Positions 34,557-43,273 of a DNA stretch of 64,000 nucleotides are shown piece by piece; the first letter of the stretch is position 1; each line of letters starts with the position of its first letter. The notes below the pieces were generated by a model. It did not search any database and was not told the DNA's origin. It was given only the letters and a program-made list of their open reading frames with translations. The position numbers and the translations under genes are program-made. Origin of the DNA: Mannheimia granulomatis (GTDB taxonomy: Bacteria; Pseudomonadota; Gammaproteobacteria; Enterobacterales; Pasteurellaceae); contig NZ_CP016614.1 in assembly GCF_013377255.1 (NCBI RefSeq), positions 1,372,501 through 1,436,500 of the forward strand, read 5' to 3'.

Positions 34557-34586
34557 AAGCCTTAGTTTTGAGCTAAGGCTTTTTGT
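34557..34586 (+). terminator. Terminator after cmoB
   Basis: AAGCCTTAG (34557-34565) pairs with CTAAGGCTT (34573-34581) around a 7-nt loop, followed by TTTTG. Confidence 0.85.
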
Positions 34587-34620
34587 TTGCAAAAAAATTA
34601 GCTTTTTTAACCGCTTGCAA

Positions 34621-35628
34621 TTAAGCATCGCACTCATATTTCAATGGATATAAATTCAGTTTATCCATTAAGTGCCTATCGTGATCTTCTTCCGGGTTTT
34701 CAGTGGTGAGAAGTTTATCTCCGTAGAAAATTGAGTTTGCCCCAGCCATAAAACAAAGTGCTTGCATTGCTTCCGGCATAGCTGTTCTGCCGGCAGAAAG
34801 GCGAACAAAACTGCGAGGCATGGTAATTCTGGCAACAGCAATAGTACGAACAAATTCCGTCCAATCCAAATCTTCTGCATTCGCCAGTGGTGTACCTTCT
34901 ACTTTAATAAGTTGGTTAATTGGCACACTTTCAGGTTGCGGGTCAAGATTGGCAAGACTTGCAATCAAGCCTGCACGTTCAGGACGGGTTTCATTCATGC
35001 CTACAATACCACCACAGCATACCTTAAGCCCTGCATTACGCACTTTACCGAGGGTGTCCATTCTATCATCATGATTACGAGTGTGGATAATTTTATTGTA
35101 ACGTTCCGGATCCGTATCTAAATTGTGATTGTAGTAATCTAAGCCAGCATCTTTTAATTCTTCTGCCATGCCTTCTTCTAACATACCAAAAGTGCCACAA
35201 GTTTCTAAACCCAACGATTTCACCGCATTGATAATTTCAGACACCACTTTAATATCCTTTGGCTTTGGCCCTCGCCATGCAGCCCCCATACAAAAGCGGC
35301 TCGCCCCTCTTTCTTTGGCAATTTTAGCTTTGTTAACTATAGTTTCAATATCAAGCATGGTCTGCTTTTCTAAGCCGGTATCATAACGGGCCGATTGTGG
35401 ACAATATTCACAGTCTTCCGCACAGCCTCCGGTTTTAATTGAAAGTAACGTAGAAAGCTGAATCGCGTTAGAATCAAAATTTTCACGATGAATTTGTGCC
35501 GCTTTAAATACCAAATCCATAAACGGCATATCAAATAGTTCTTCTACTTGGCATTTCCTCCAATATTGTGCCGTAGGATGCGGCGTTAATTCATCTTTTG
35601 CCTTGAGCTTTAGTTGAAAGGTAGTCAC
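34621..35628 (-). CDS. bioB: Biotin synthase
   Basis: BioB is the radical-SAM enzyme that inserts sulfur into dethiobiotin. It has 335 residues. The SAM-cluster motif is GGCAEDCEYCPQS (CxxxCxxC). Further conserved parts: FCMGAAWRGPK, GTFGMLEEGMAEELKDAGLDYYNHNLDT, and RFVRLSAGR for the 2Fe-2S arginine. Translation starts at GTG (35628) after GGAGAAGAGAAG. It stands alone: no other bio genes are in the window. Confidence 0.96.
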   Translation of the reverse strand: MTTFQLKLKAKDELTPHPTAQYWRKCQVEELFDMPFMDLVFKAAQIHRENFDSNAIQLSTLLSIKTGGCAEDCEYCPQSARYDTGLEKQTMLDIETIVNKAKIAKERGASRFCMGAAWRGPKPKDIKVVSEIINAVKSLGLETCGTFGMLEEGMAEELKDAGLDYYNHNLDTDPERYNKIIHTRNHDDRMDTLGKVRNAGLKVCCGGIVGMNETRPERAGLIASLANLDPQPESVPINQLIKVEGTPLANAEDLDWTEFVRTIAVARITMPRSFVRLSAGRTAMPEAMQALCFMAGANSIFYGDKLLTTENPEEDHDRHLMDKLNLYPLKYECDA

Positions 35629-35660
35629 TGCTTCTCTTCTCCTTTATACCTATAGACAAA

Positions 35661-35688
35661 GGACTAAACCTAATTCAAGGTTTAGTCC
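35661..35688 (-). terminator. Hairpin between pckA and bioB
   Basis: A perfect 11-bp stem (GGACTAAACCT with AGGTTTAGTCC) with a 6-nt loop lies 40 nt past the pckA stop. The run after it on the minus strand is TTTGTC, a weak tail. Confidence 0.65.
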
Positions 35689-35727
35689 TAAATTGATTTA
35701 GATATATTATAACTTACAATTACCGAT

Positions 35728-37335
35728 TTATAACTTCGGACCAGCTGAAATTAATGCTTTGCCTTCATCGTTTGTCGCATATTTTTCAAAGTTTTTCACA
35801 AATCTGCCCGCTAAGTCTTCCGCTTTTGCTTGCCATTGTGATTGGTCTGCGTAGGTATTACGCGGATCTAAGATCGCTGTATCCACACCCGGTAATTCAG
35901 TTGGAATCGCTAAATCAAAGATTGGTAATTTACCCATTTTCGCTTTATCGATTGAACCGTCTAAAATTGCATCAATAATACCACGAGTATCTTTAATTGA
36001 AATACGTTTGCCTGTGCCATTCCAACCTGTATTCACTAAGTATGCTTCTGCCCCAGCCGCTTCCATACGTTTGACTAATACTTCTGCATATTGCGTTGGG
36101 TGTAGAGATAAAAACGCTGCACCGAAACAAGCTGAGAATGTTGGAGTTGGCTCGGTAATTCCACGTTCTGTACCCGCTAATTTCGCAGTAAAACCGGATA
36201 AGAAGTAATATTTAGTTTGCTCCGGCGTTAATTTCGATACCGGAGGTAGTACCCCAAATGCGTCCGCAGTCAAGAAAATTACTTTCTTAGCATGGCCGGC
36301 TTTCGATGGAACTGCAATATTATCAATATGGTAAATAGGGTAACTTACACGCGTATTTTCTGTTTTCGATTTATCATCAAAATCAATAGTACCATCTTCA
36401 CGCACGACCACATTTTCTAATAGTGCATCCCGGCGGATAGCTCGATAAATATCCGGTTCATTTTCGATAGAGAGATTAATGGTTTTCGCATAACAACCAC
36501 CTTCATAGTTAAATACGCCATTTTCATCCCAGCCATGTTCATCATCACCAATTAGTTTACGTTTTGGATCAGTTGATAAGGTTGTTTTACCTGTTCCTGA
36601 TAAACCAAAGAACACGGCTACATCGCCTTCTTCACCTACATTTGCTGAACAGTGCATTGAAGCAACACCTTTAAGTGGTAAGAAGTAGTTCATCATTGAG
36701 AACATACCTTTTTTCATTTCACCACCGTACCAAGTACCACCAATGATTTGAACACCTTCAGTTACGTTAAATGCTACAAAGTTTTCAGAATTTAGTCCTT
36801 GCTCTTTCCAATTTGGGTTAGTTACTTTAGAGCCATTCATTACCACGAAATCAGGTTTGAAATCTTTTAATTCTTCTTCTGTCGGGCGAATAAACATATT
36901 CTTCACAAAATGCGCTTGCCAAGCAACTTGAGTAATAATGCGTACATTGATACGATGTTCCGGACTTGCACCACAAAACGCATCAATAATGAATAAACGT
37001 TTATTTGAAAGTTCATCGGTTACTAAACCTTTTAAGCTCTGCCATGTAGATTGGTTCATCGGCTTATTATCATTTTTAGCAGCTTCTGATGTCCACCAAA
37101 TTGTATCTTTTGTAGTTTCATCTAACACAATATATTTATCTTTAGGAGAACGACCTGTAAATATACCTGTATCTACTGCTACCGCACCTAAATTTGTTAA
37201 TACACCTTTTTCATAACCTTGAAGATCGGGTTTCATCTCCTCTTCAAACAGTTGCTCATAGCTAGGGTTACGAACGATTTCTTTTACATTTGTAATACCT
37301 AAAACTGCAAGTTCTTGTTCAATACGATTTAACAT
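35728..37335 (-). CDS. pckA: Phosphoenolpyruvate carboxykinase (ATP)
   Basis: PckA decarboxylates oxaloacetate to PEP with ATP. In Pasteurellaceae growing on CO2 it often runs in reverse toward succinate. It has 535 residues (E. coli 540). Seen: the kinase loop GLSGTGKTTLSTDP, the metal site IGDDEHGWDENGVFNYEGGCYAK, and NTGWNGTGKRI. The ribosome site GAGGTAACCACT precedes the ATG. It is a single transcription unit. Confidence 0.97.
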   Translation of the reverse strand: MLNRIEQELAVLGITNVKEIVRNPSYEQLFEEEMKPDLQGYEKGVLTNLGAVAVDTGIFTGRSPKDKYIVLDETTKDTIWWTSEAAKNDNKPMNQSTWQSLKGLVTDELSNKRLFIIDAFCGASPEHRINVRIITQVAWQAHFVKNMFIRPTEEELKDFKPDFVVMNGSKVTNPNWKEQGLNSENFVAFNVTEGVQIIGGTWYGGEMKKGMFSMMNYFLPLKGVASMHCSANVGEEGDVAVFFGLSGTGKTTLSTDPKRKLIGDDEHGWDENGVFNYEGGCYAKTINLSIENEPDIYRAIRRDALLENVVVREDGTIDFDDKSKTENTRVSYPIYHIDNIAVPSKAGHAKKVIFLTADAFGVLPPVSKLTPEQTKYYFLSGFTAKLAGTERGITEPTPTFSACFGAAFLSLHPTQYAEVLVKRMEAAGAEAYLVNTGWNGTGKRISIKDTRGIIDAILDGSIDKAKMGKLPIFDLAIPTELPGVDTAILDPRNTYADQSQWQAKAEDLAGRFVKNFEKYATNDEGKALISAGPKL

Positions 37336-37675
37336 AGTGGTTACCTCATAATAGTTATAAAATCAAATTGGGTTCATTATACGAAAATTTAAAAAAAAAA
37401 ATGTTACATACTTCAAATTTTTGAAAATTCATTACAAAAATTTGTAAAATATCTATGCTTATTTGTCTTACATCAAAATTTAAAAGTTATTTTGACTTGC
37501 TAAACCAAAAATTTCATTATAGGCAGTAAAATTTTGCTTATAAAATCACAGATCATTGCGATTACACATTAAAACTCCAGCCTCAACACACAATACGTTT
37601 TGTTAGGATTTTTTGCAAATTCAGGGTAAAATCAGACCGCTTACCATTGAGATAACTTCACACAAGAGAAAATAG
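37336..37675. other. 340-bp divergent intergenic region, pckA / ftsB
   Basis: No gene or stable RNA is seen. The DNA is very AT-rich, with a run of A near 37390-37400. It must hold the pckA promoter (minus) and the ftsB promoter (plus; GGTAAAATC near 37624 is a possible -10). One USS fragment (AGACCGCTTAC) lies near 37635. Confidence 0.6.
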
Positions 37676-37957
37676 ATGCGTTTATTGATTATTTTTTTTG
37701 CATTACTGCTCGGGCTCTCCCAATATACATTCTGGTTCGGTAAAAACGGCTGGAGTGACTATCAAGATGTTCAACATGAAGTCACATTACTAAAAGAAGA
37801 GAATGCGAAATTAACTGCTCGTAATAAACTGATTGAAGCTGAAATTTACGATTTAAAAAACGGCGTAGATGCCTTGGAAGAACGAGCCAGACTTGAACGT
37901 GAAATGGTAAAAGAAAACGAAGTATTTTACCGTATTGTGCCAAAAACTAAGCAGTAA
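37676..37957 (+). CDS. ftsB: Cell division protein FtsB
   Basis: FtsB is a small bitopic protein that joins FtsL and FtsQ in the divisome and helps activate septal wall synthesis. It has 93 residues (E. coli 103). One membrane segment (about 2-20, RLLIIFFALLLGLSQYTFW) is followed by a periplasmic coiled coil (VQHEVTLLKEENAKLTARNKLIEAEIYDLK) and the family end EERARLEREMVKENEVFYRIV. ispD starts 8 nt downstream, the conserved gammaproteobacterial ftsB-ispD-ispF order. Confidence 0.96.
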   Translation: MRLLIIFFALLLGLSQYTFWFGKNGWSDYQDVQHEVTLLKEENAKLTARNKLIEAEIYDLKNGVDALEERARLEREMVKENEVFYRIVPKTKQ

Positions 37958-37965
37958 GGAACCCC

Positions 37966-38646
37966 ATGACTCGAAAGATTATTGCGGTCATTCCGGCTTC
38001 AGGTGTTGGTAGCCGAATGATGGCTGAAAAACCGAAACAATATCTAAAACTACAAGGGAAAACGATTTTAGAACATACGGTTTCCCTTTTTCTTGAACAT
38101 CCTTTAATTGAAAAAGTGATTGTCGCAGTTGCAAAAGATGATCCTTTCTATGCCCATATTGATCTGCTGAACTCGACAAAAGTACAAATTGTTTTTGGTG
38201 GTGCAACTCGTGCAGATTCTGTCTTTAACGCGCTACAACACATTGAAGACAGCGCTTGGGCATTAGTGCATGATGCCGCCCGCCCTTGTCTCAAGCGGTC
38301 AGATTTAGACAAAATTTTGCAAATCGAAAATAAACAGGGAGGCATTCTTGCTACCCCTGCGGTGGATACGATGAAACGTGCCGAGGGTTCGCACATTCTG
38401 CATACAGAAGACCGTTCAACCTTATGGCATGCGTTAACTCCACAATTTTTCCCGGCAAAAATTTTAAGAGAGGCTCTAGCCTCTGCTTTTGCGAAAAAAC
38501 AAAGTGTGACCGATGAAGCCTCAGCGATGGAACTCAGCGGCTATCAACCGGAATTAGTTGCCGGCAGAAGCGATAATTTGAAAATTACCCGCCCGGAAGA
38601 TTTAGCCTTAGCGGAATTTTATTTAACACATCATTTGGAGAAATAA
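37966..38646 (+). CDS. ispD: 2-C-methyl-D-erythritol 4-phosphate cytidylyltransferase
   Basis: IspD is the third step of the MEP isoprenoid pathway, joining CMP to methylerythritol phosphate. It has 226 residues. The CTP-binding motif is IPASGVGSRMMAEKPKQYL (11-29), followed by VFGGATRADSVFNAL, VHDAARPC and the C-terminal NLKITRPEDLALAE. The middle codons carry a USS (CTCAAGCGGTCAG near 38290). ispF starts one base after the stop. Confidence 0.97.
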   Translation: MTRKIIAVIPASGVGSRMMAEKPKQYLKLQGKTILEHTVSLFLEHPLIEKVIVAVAKDDPFYAHIDLLNSTKVQIVFGGATRADSVFNALQHIEDSAWALVHDAARPCLKRSDLDKILQIENKQGGILATPAVDTMKRAEGSHILHTEDRSTLWHALTPQFFPAKILREALASAFAKKQSVTDEASAMELSGYQPELVAGRSDNLKITRPEDLALAEFYLTHHLEK

Positions 38647-38647
38647 T

Positions 38648-39124
38648 ATGATTCGTATCGGACACGGTTTTGATGTTCATGCCTTTGGCGAAAACCGCCC
38701 ATTGATGATTGCCGGCGTTGAAGTGCCTTACCACACCGGCTTTATCGCCCACAGCGATGGTGATGTCGCTCTACACGCTCTCACCGATGCCCTATTAGGT
38801 GCAGTAGCGTTAGGCGACATTGGCAAGCTCTTCCCCGATACCGATATGCAATATAAAAATGCCGACAGTCGTGATTTATTGATTGAAGCCTATCGCCAAG
38901 TACAAGAACAAGGTTATAAAGTGGGCAATGTGGATGTCACTATTATCGCACAAGCCCCGAAAATGCGTCCGCATATTGATAAAATGCGTCAAACCATCGC
39001 TGAAGATTTGAAATGCGATATCGCTCAAGTGAATGTGAAAGCTACTACTACCGAAAAATTAGGCTTTACCGGCAGAGGAGAAGGCATTGCTTGTGAAGCG
39101 GTTGCATTGTTAGTCAAAGTTTAA
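38648..39124 (+). CDS. ispF: 2-C-methyl-D-erythritol 2,4-cyclodiphosphate synthase
   Basis: IspF forms the cyclic diphosphate in the MEP pathway. It has 158 residues, the usual size. The zinc ligands D8 and H10 are in IGHGFDVHAFG, and the third histidine is in HSDGDVALHALTDALLGA. The C-terminal CDP-binding loop is VKATTTEKLGFTGRGEGI. It is in an operon with ftsB and ispD. Confidence 0.97.
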   Translation: MIRIGHGFDVHAFGENRPLMIAGVEVPYHTGFIAHSDGDVALHALTDALLGAVALGDIGKLFPDTDMQYKNADSRDLLIEAYRQVQEQGYKVGNVDVTIIAQAPKMRPHIDKMRQTIAEDLKCDIAQVNVKATTTEKLGFTGRGEGIACEAVALLVKV

Positions 39125-39201
39125 TTTATCTTACAAGCGGTTATTTTTAAGCAAAATCTTGCAAAATTTCGCCAGAAAATGACCGCTTGTAAAATTCAGT
39201 C

Positions 39202-39229
39202 TTGTCTTATTTTAAAATTTATCTATAAT
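39202..39229 (+). promoter_or_regulatory. ffs promoter
   Basis: TTGTCT (39202-39207) and TATAAT (39224-39229) are spaced 16 nt. Initiation near 39236 would give a roughly 25-nt 5' leader, containing the palindrome ACGCCTTAAGGCGT (39240-39253), to be removed by RNase P. Confidence 0.65.
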
Positions 39230-39261
39230 AAAAACCCTTACGCCTTAAGGCGTAATTCTAT

Positions 39262-39372
39262 GGGGCGTTATTGGTTCCTCGCAATGGTGTTCAGCTTACT
39301 TGATCAGGTTCGGAAGAAAGCAGTCTGGGTTGAAATTTCCGTGTGCCGAGGGTGGCTGGTAACGCCCCACCC
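39262..39372 (+). ncRNA. ffs: 4.5S RNA, signal recognition particle RNA
   Basis: This RNA pairs with Ffh to target membrane proteins. The 111-nt element begins GGGGCGTTATTGGTTCCTCGCA and ends GGTAACGCCCCACCC; the ends pair (GGGGCGTTA with TAACGCCCC). The conserved Ffh-binding hairpin is seen as ATCAGGTTCGGAAGAAAGCAG with its GGAA tetraloop, followed by GTGTGCCGAGG. The layout matches E. coli 4.5S RNA. Confidence 0.95.
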
Positions 39373-39406
39373 TTTTATCTGAACTCTCTTTTATAAGGAG
39401 AATGTT

Positions 39407-40114
39407 ATGCTTCGGATTATTCCTATTCCTGCCCTGTCTGATAATTACATTTGGGCGATTATCCAACACCAAGATTTGATTATTGTCGATCCTTCGGAAG
39501 CTAAACCGGTATTAGATTTTATTGCAAAAAATTCGTTAAATTTGACCGCTTGTTTGCTGACCCATAACCATCACGATCACACCGATGGCGTGCCGGAGAT
39601 CCTGCAACATTACCCTAACCTGCCTGTTTACGGGCCGGCAGAAGTAGCGGAATTTGCCAATAATATTGTTGCCCCAAACGAGAGCCTCAAGCTGTTTAGC
39701 TATGAAGTGACAGTGATGGAAAGTGCCGGTCATACTGCTGGGCATATCAGCTATTTGTTCGGTTATGATTATCTGTTTTGTGGCGATTCACTTTTTTCCG
39801 GTGGCTGCGGTCGGGTATTCACCGGCGATTATCAAGCTCAATTTGAAGCCCTACAACGTTTTAAAGCCTTGCCTGATTCGGTAAAAGTCTATCCTGCTCA
39901 CGAATATACCCAAAGCAACTTGAAATTTGCAACAGTCGTTCTGCCGCAAAGCTGTGCATTAAGCGAATATCAGGATTATGTTGAGACTCTTCGCTCCCAA
40001 GATAAACCGACCTTGCCTACCACAATCGGGCAAGAAATGAAGGTAAACCCCTTTATGCAAGCGGTCGATTTAGCTGAATTTATTGCACTTCGCCAACAAA
40101 AGGATAATTTTTAA
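39407..40114 (+). CDS. gloB: Hydroxyacylglutathione hydrolase (glyoxalase II)
   Basis: GloB hydrolyses S-lactoylglutathione in methylglyoxal detoxification. It has 235 residues. The metallo-beta-lactamase motif THNHHDH lies at about 53-59, with further metal ligands in SAGHTAGHISY, CGDSLFSGGCGR and YPAHEYTQSNL. The C-terminal substrate domain is slightly short compared with E. coli (251). The ribosome site TAAGGAG precedes the ATG. A USS (GACCGCTTGT) lies in the coding region near 39543. Confidence 0.95.
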   Translation: MLRIIPIPALSDNYIWAIIQHQDLIIVDPSEAKPVLDFIAKNSLNLTACLLTHNHHDHTDGVPEILQHYPNLPVYGPAEVAEFANNIVAPNESLKLFSYEVTVMESAGHTAGHISYLFGYDYLFCGDSLFSGGCGRVFTGDYQAQFEALQRFKALPDSVKVYPAHEYTQSNLKFATVVLPQSCALSEYQDYVETLRSQDKPTLPTTIGQEMKVNPFMQAVDLAEFIALRQQKDNF

Positions 40115-40277
40115 CCTGTTATTTTTACTTAAATAAGCCTTAAAACGATTTGTTGTTTAACGTCTTAAGGCCTATCGAGAGATAAAACCTTTTCAAATAT
40201 TGCTTGCCAATTCCACTATGACTCATCCTGTGGTATAGTTATGCCTATTTTATTTATCTATTTAGCGAGTAAATTCT

Positions 40278-40991
40278 GTGAACTTTGATCCTCAAAATAT
40301 GCCCCGACACGTCGCAATTATTATGGATGGCAATGGTCGCTGGGCTAAGCAGAAAGGGAAATTACGCATTTTTGGTCATCAAAACGGTGTGAAAGCGGTT
40401 CGTTCTGCGGTAAGTTTTGCAGCTAAACATCAAATTAAAGTGCTTACACTTTATGCTTTCAGTAGTGAAAACTGGAGCAGACCGGAAACTGAAGTCTCAG
40501 CCTTAATGTCGCTTTTTATGCGAGCTTTGGATTCTGAGGTAAAAAAATTACATAAAAACAATATTCGCTTAAATATTATTGGCGATAAATCTGCCTTTAG
40601 TGAAAACTTACAAAAACGTATTGCGGAATCAGAAAAATTAACCGAAAACAATACGGGATTAATTTTAAATATTGCTGCAAACTATGGCGGTTATAGGGAT
40701 ATTGTTCAAGCGGCTCAAAAAGTTGCTGCTCAAGTGAAGAAAAATCAATTAACTATTGAACAAATTACCCCGGAATTATTTCAACAGCAATTATCTACAG
40801 GAAATCAGCCTGAAGTGGATTTATTAATTCGTACCAGTGGCGAGCAGCGAATCAGCAATTTTTTATTATGGCAGATTGCTTATGCTGAGCTATTTTTTAC
40901 ACCTGTATTATGGCCCGATTTTGATGATGAAACCTTTAGTCAAGCGATTTTGTCTTACCAACAACGTGAACGCCGTTTTGGTAGCTGTTAG
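40278..40991 (+). CDS. uppS: Undecaprenyl diphosphate synthase
   Basis: UppS makes the C55 lipid carrier for peptidoglycan and O-antigen. It has 237 residues. The diphosphate site is HVAIIMDGNGRWAKQKG with D at about 18. LYAFSSENWSRPETEV and RTSGEQRISNFLLWQIAYAELFF complete the family pattern. Translation starts at GTG (40278), giving MNFDPQNMPRHV; ATG at 40299 is less likely. It heads the conserved uppS-cdsA-rseP-bamA run. Confidence 0.96.
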   Translation: MNFDPQNMPRHVAIIMDGNGRWAKQKGKLRIFGHQNGVKAVRSAVSFAAKHQIKVLTLYAFSSENWSRPETEVSALMSLFMRALDSEVKKLHKNNIRLNIIGDKSAFSENLQKRIAESEKLTENNTGLILNIAANYGGYRDIVQAAQKVAAQVKKNQLTIEQITPELFQQQLSTGNQPEVDLLIRTSGEQRISNFLLWQIAYAELFFTPVLWPDFDDETFSQAILSYQQRERRFGSC

Positions 40992-41017
40992 TTCAAATAA
41001 AAGGAAATAAAATTAAG

Positions 41018-41887
41018 ATGTTAAAAGAACGTGTACTTTCAGCAATTTTAATGATTTTTGCCGTTTTGGCTGCTATTTTTTGGCTTTCGCCTCTTCCACT
41101 TACATTAGTATTAGCTGCTATTATTGTTGCTGCAATGTGGGAATGGGCACAATTTGCAGGCATTAAACGCCCCGTTCCTCGAGCAATAGTCGCTATGGTA
41201 AGCATCTGTCTGTTACTCTTTCTTATTTTCGCTAATACAGACTACATTCGTGCAGCCCGTTTCTTAACTGATGAAACTACCCCATTACTCTTTTTGGGCT
41301 GTATTTGGTGGTTTATCGCCTTGCTTCTTGTAGTTAGCTATCCGAAATCTGCCAATATTTGGGCAAAATCAGTCGTTGCCAAATTCCTATTTGGTTTCGC
41401 AACATTGATCCCTTTTTTAATTGGTGTTTTAGCATTACGCTTTTACAACTATTCGTTTAATCCATACCAAGGTACTTATTTATTCCTCTATGTTTGCTTA
41501 TTAGTGTGGGGAGCGGATTCCGGCGCCTATTTCTTCGGTCGTGCATTTGGTAAACGTAAATTAGCACCGAAAGTTTCTCCGGGTAAGTCTTGGGAAGGCG
41601 TTATAGGAGGATTATTTACATCCGGCATTATTGCCTTTGTTTTCTTACAACTTACCCCAAATAACGTTTTTGGTCGTGAATTATCAACCGGGCCATTTAT
41701 TTTAGTTTCAGTAGCAACAGTCGCAATTTCCGTATTGGGCGATCTTGCTGAAAGTATGTTTAAACGTCAAGCAGGCATTAAAGACAGCAGTAACTTAATA
41801 CCAGGACATGGCGGCATCTTAGATCGTATTGATAGTTTAACTGCAGCTATTCCTTTTTTTGCAACTCTTTTCTTTTTTGTACTTTAA
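41018..41887 (+). CDS. cdsA: Phosphatidate cytidylyltransferase
   Basis: CdsA makes CDP-diacylglycerol, the precursor of all phospholipids. It has 289 residues with about eight membrane segments. The signature is FKRQAGIKDSSNLIPGHGGILDRIDSL, which holds the metal-binding aspartates. The internal SPGKSWEGVIGG is also typical. rseP starts 3 nt after the stop. Confidence 0.97.
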   Translation: MLKERVLSAILMIFAVLAAIFWLSPLPLTLVLAAIIVAAMWEWAQFAGIKRPVPRAIVAMVSICLLLFLIFANTDYIRAARFLTDETTPLLFLGCIWWFIALLLVVSYPKSANIWAKSVVAKFLFGFATLIPFLIGVLALRFYNYSFNPYQGTYLFLYVCLLVWGADSGAYFFGRAFGKRKLAPKVSPGKSWEGVIGGLFTSGIIAFVFLQLTPNNVFGRELSTGPFILVSVATVAISVLGDLAESMFKRQAGIKDSSNLIPGHGGILDRIDSLTAAIPFFATLFFFVL

Positions 41888-41890
41888 GCT

Positions 41891-43204
41891 ATGACTTCAA
41901 CGATTGCATTTTTTATTCTAATCTGTGTTCTGGTTTTTGTTCATGAATATGGACACTTCTGGGCTGCACGCCGATGTGGTGTGAAAGTTATTCGTTTTTC
42001 AATTGGTTTTGGCAAGGTTTTATTTAAAAAACGAGATAAACATGGTACTGAATTTGCTTTTTCCTTGATTCCTCTAGGTGGCTATGTACAGATGTGGAAT
42101 GGGGAAGAAGATATCGTCGCCCCAGCAGAACAATCTTTAGCAAATAAATCGGTTTTGCAGCGTACATTTATTATTTTTGCGGGACCTGCTGCTAATTTTA
42201 TTTTTGCAATACTTGCCTATTGGGCGGTATTCGTTTCCGGTATTCCAACCATTAAACCTGTGATTGGGGAAATTTTACCAAATAGTATCGCAGCAGAAGC
42301 AAAACTGATTCCCGAATTAGAAATTACTAAAATCGGCAATCAAAATATTCAAGATTGGGAAAGTGCCGGATTAGCATTAGTAGGGAATGTAGGTAATAAA
42401 AATGTCGTTTTGGAAGGAAGTTTAATTGACAGCAATGAAACACGCTCTTTCCAGCTAGACCTCTCCAATTGGAATGTAGATGGTGCAAAAGAAAATCCAC
42501 TAACAACTCTTGGTATTCGACCGAAAAGTGCTAAAGTTAGTGCCGAGATTAAACAAGTTGTTGAAGCATCCCCGGCCAGCAAAGCAGGGTTGCAAAGTGG
42601 CGATCATATTCTTCTTGTGAACCAACAACCTTTTAATTGGCAAACATTAGTTGAACTGGTACAAACAGGAAATTTACTTGAACTTCAAGTTGAACAAAAA
42701 GGAGAAATCAAAACTCTAATGCTTCAGCCTGAAAAACGAGATGAACGGTATATTATCGGTATTGTGCCAACATACGAAGCGCTTGCAGATAAATATCGTA
42801 CCGAATTAAAATATGATATTCTTAGTGCATTTTATAAAAGTATTGAAAAAGTATGGTCTTTAATCCAAACCATACTTCAGTTTATCGGCAATTTAATTAC
42901 CGGTGATTTATCGATTAAAAATTTAGGTGGTCCGATTTCAATGGCAAAAGGAGCAGGTGCGACAGCCGAAATCGGTTGGATTTACTACTTAAGTTTTATG
43001 GCTTTAATCAGTGTTAATCTAGGGGTAATGAACTTATTCCCTATATTACCTTTAGATGGTGGACAACTGGTTTTATTGGCAATTGAAGCTGTTCGAGGCA
43101 AAGCATTATCTGAAAAAGTACAATTCAGATTTCAACAAATCGGTATTGCACTTGTAATCAGTTTAATGTTATTTGCCTTTGTAAATGATCTGATTCATTT
43201 TTAA
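41891..43204 (+). CDS. rseP: Site-2 protease RseP (M50 family)
   Basis: RseP is an intramembrane zinc protease that cuts anti-sigma factor RseA after DegS and removes remnant signal peptides. It has 437 residues (E. coli 450). The zinc motif HEYGH is at 18-22 in the first membrane helix. PDZ sequence includes VEASPASKAGLQSGDHILLVNQ. The third zinc ligand is in NLFPILPLDGGQLV. Gene order next to bamA is conserved. Confidence 0.96.
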   Translation: MTSTIAFFILICVLVFVHEYGHFWAARRCGVKVIRFSIGFGKVLFKKRDKHGTEFAFSLIPLGGYVQMWNGEEDIVAPAEQSLANKSVLQRTFIIFAGPAANFIFAILAYWAVFVSGIPTIKPVIGEILPNSIAAEAKLIPELEITKIGNQNIQDWESAGLALVGNVGNKNVVLEGSLIDSNETRSFQLDLSNWNVDGAKENPLTTLGIRPKSAKVSAEIKQVVEASPASKAGLQSGDHILLVNQQPFNWQTLVELVQTGNLLELQVEQKGEIKTLMLQPEKRDERYIIGIVPTYEALADKYRTELKYDILSAFYKSIEKVWSLIQTILQFIGNLITGDLSIKNLGGPISMAKGAGATAEIGWIYYLSFMALISVNLGVMNLFPILPLDGGQLVLLAIEAVRGKALSEKVQFRFQQIGIALVISLMLFAFVNDLIHF

Positions 43205-43273
43205 TAAGCAATCTGCGATGCAGATTGTAAACAATTTCGCAAACAACCTTGCAAACTCCATAGGATAATTTCA

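Noticed and set aside
37462..37477. CRP-like site upstream of pckA (TTTGTCTTACATCAAA)
   Set aside because: Only one half resembles the TGTGA-N6-TCACA consensus; too weak to report.
39179..39382. 67-codon frame between ispF and gloB
   Set aside because: It covers the 4.5S RNA gene, whose paired ends and GGAA loop are clear.
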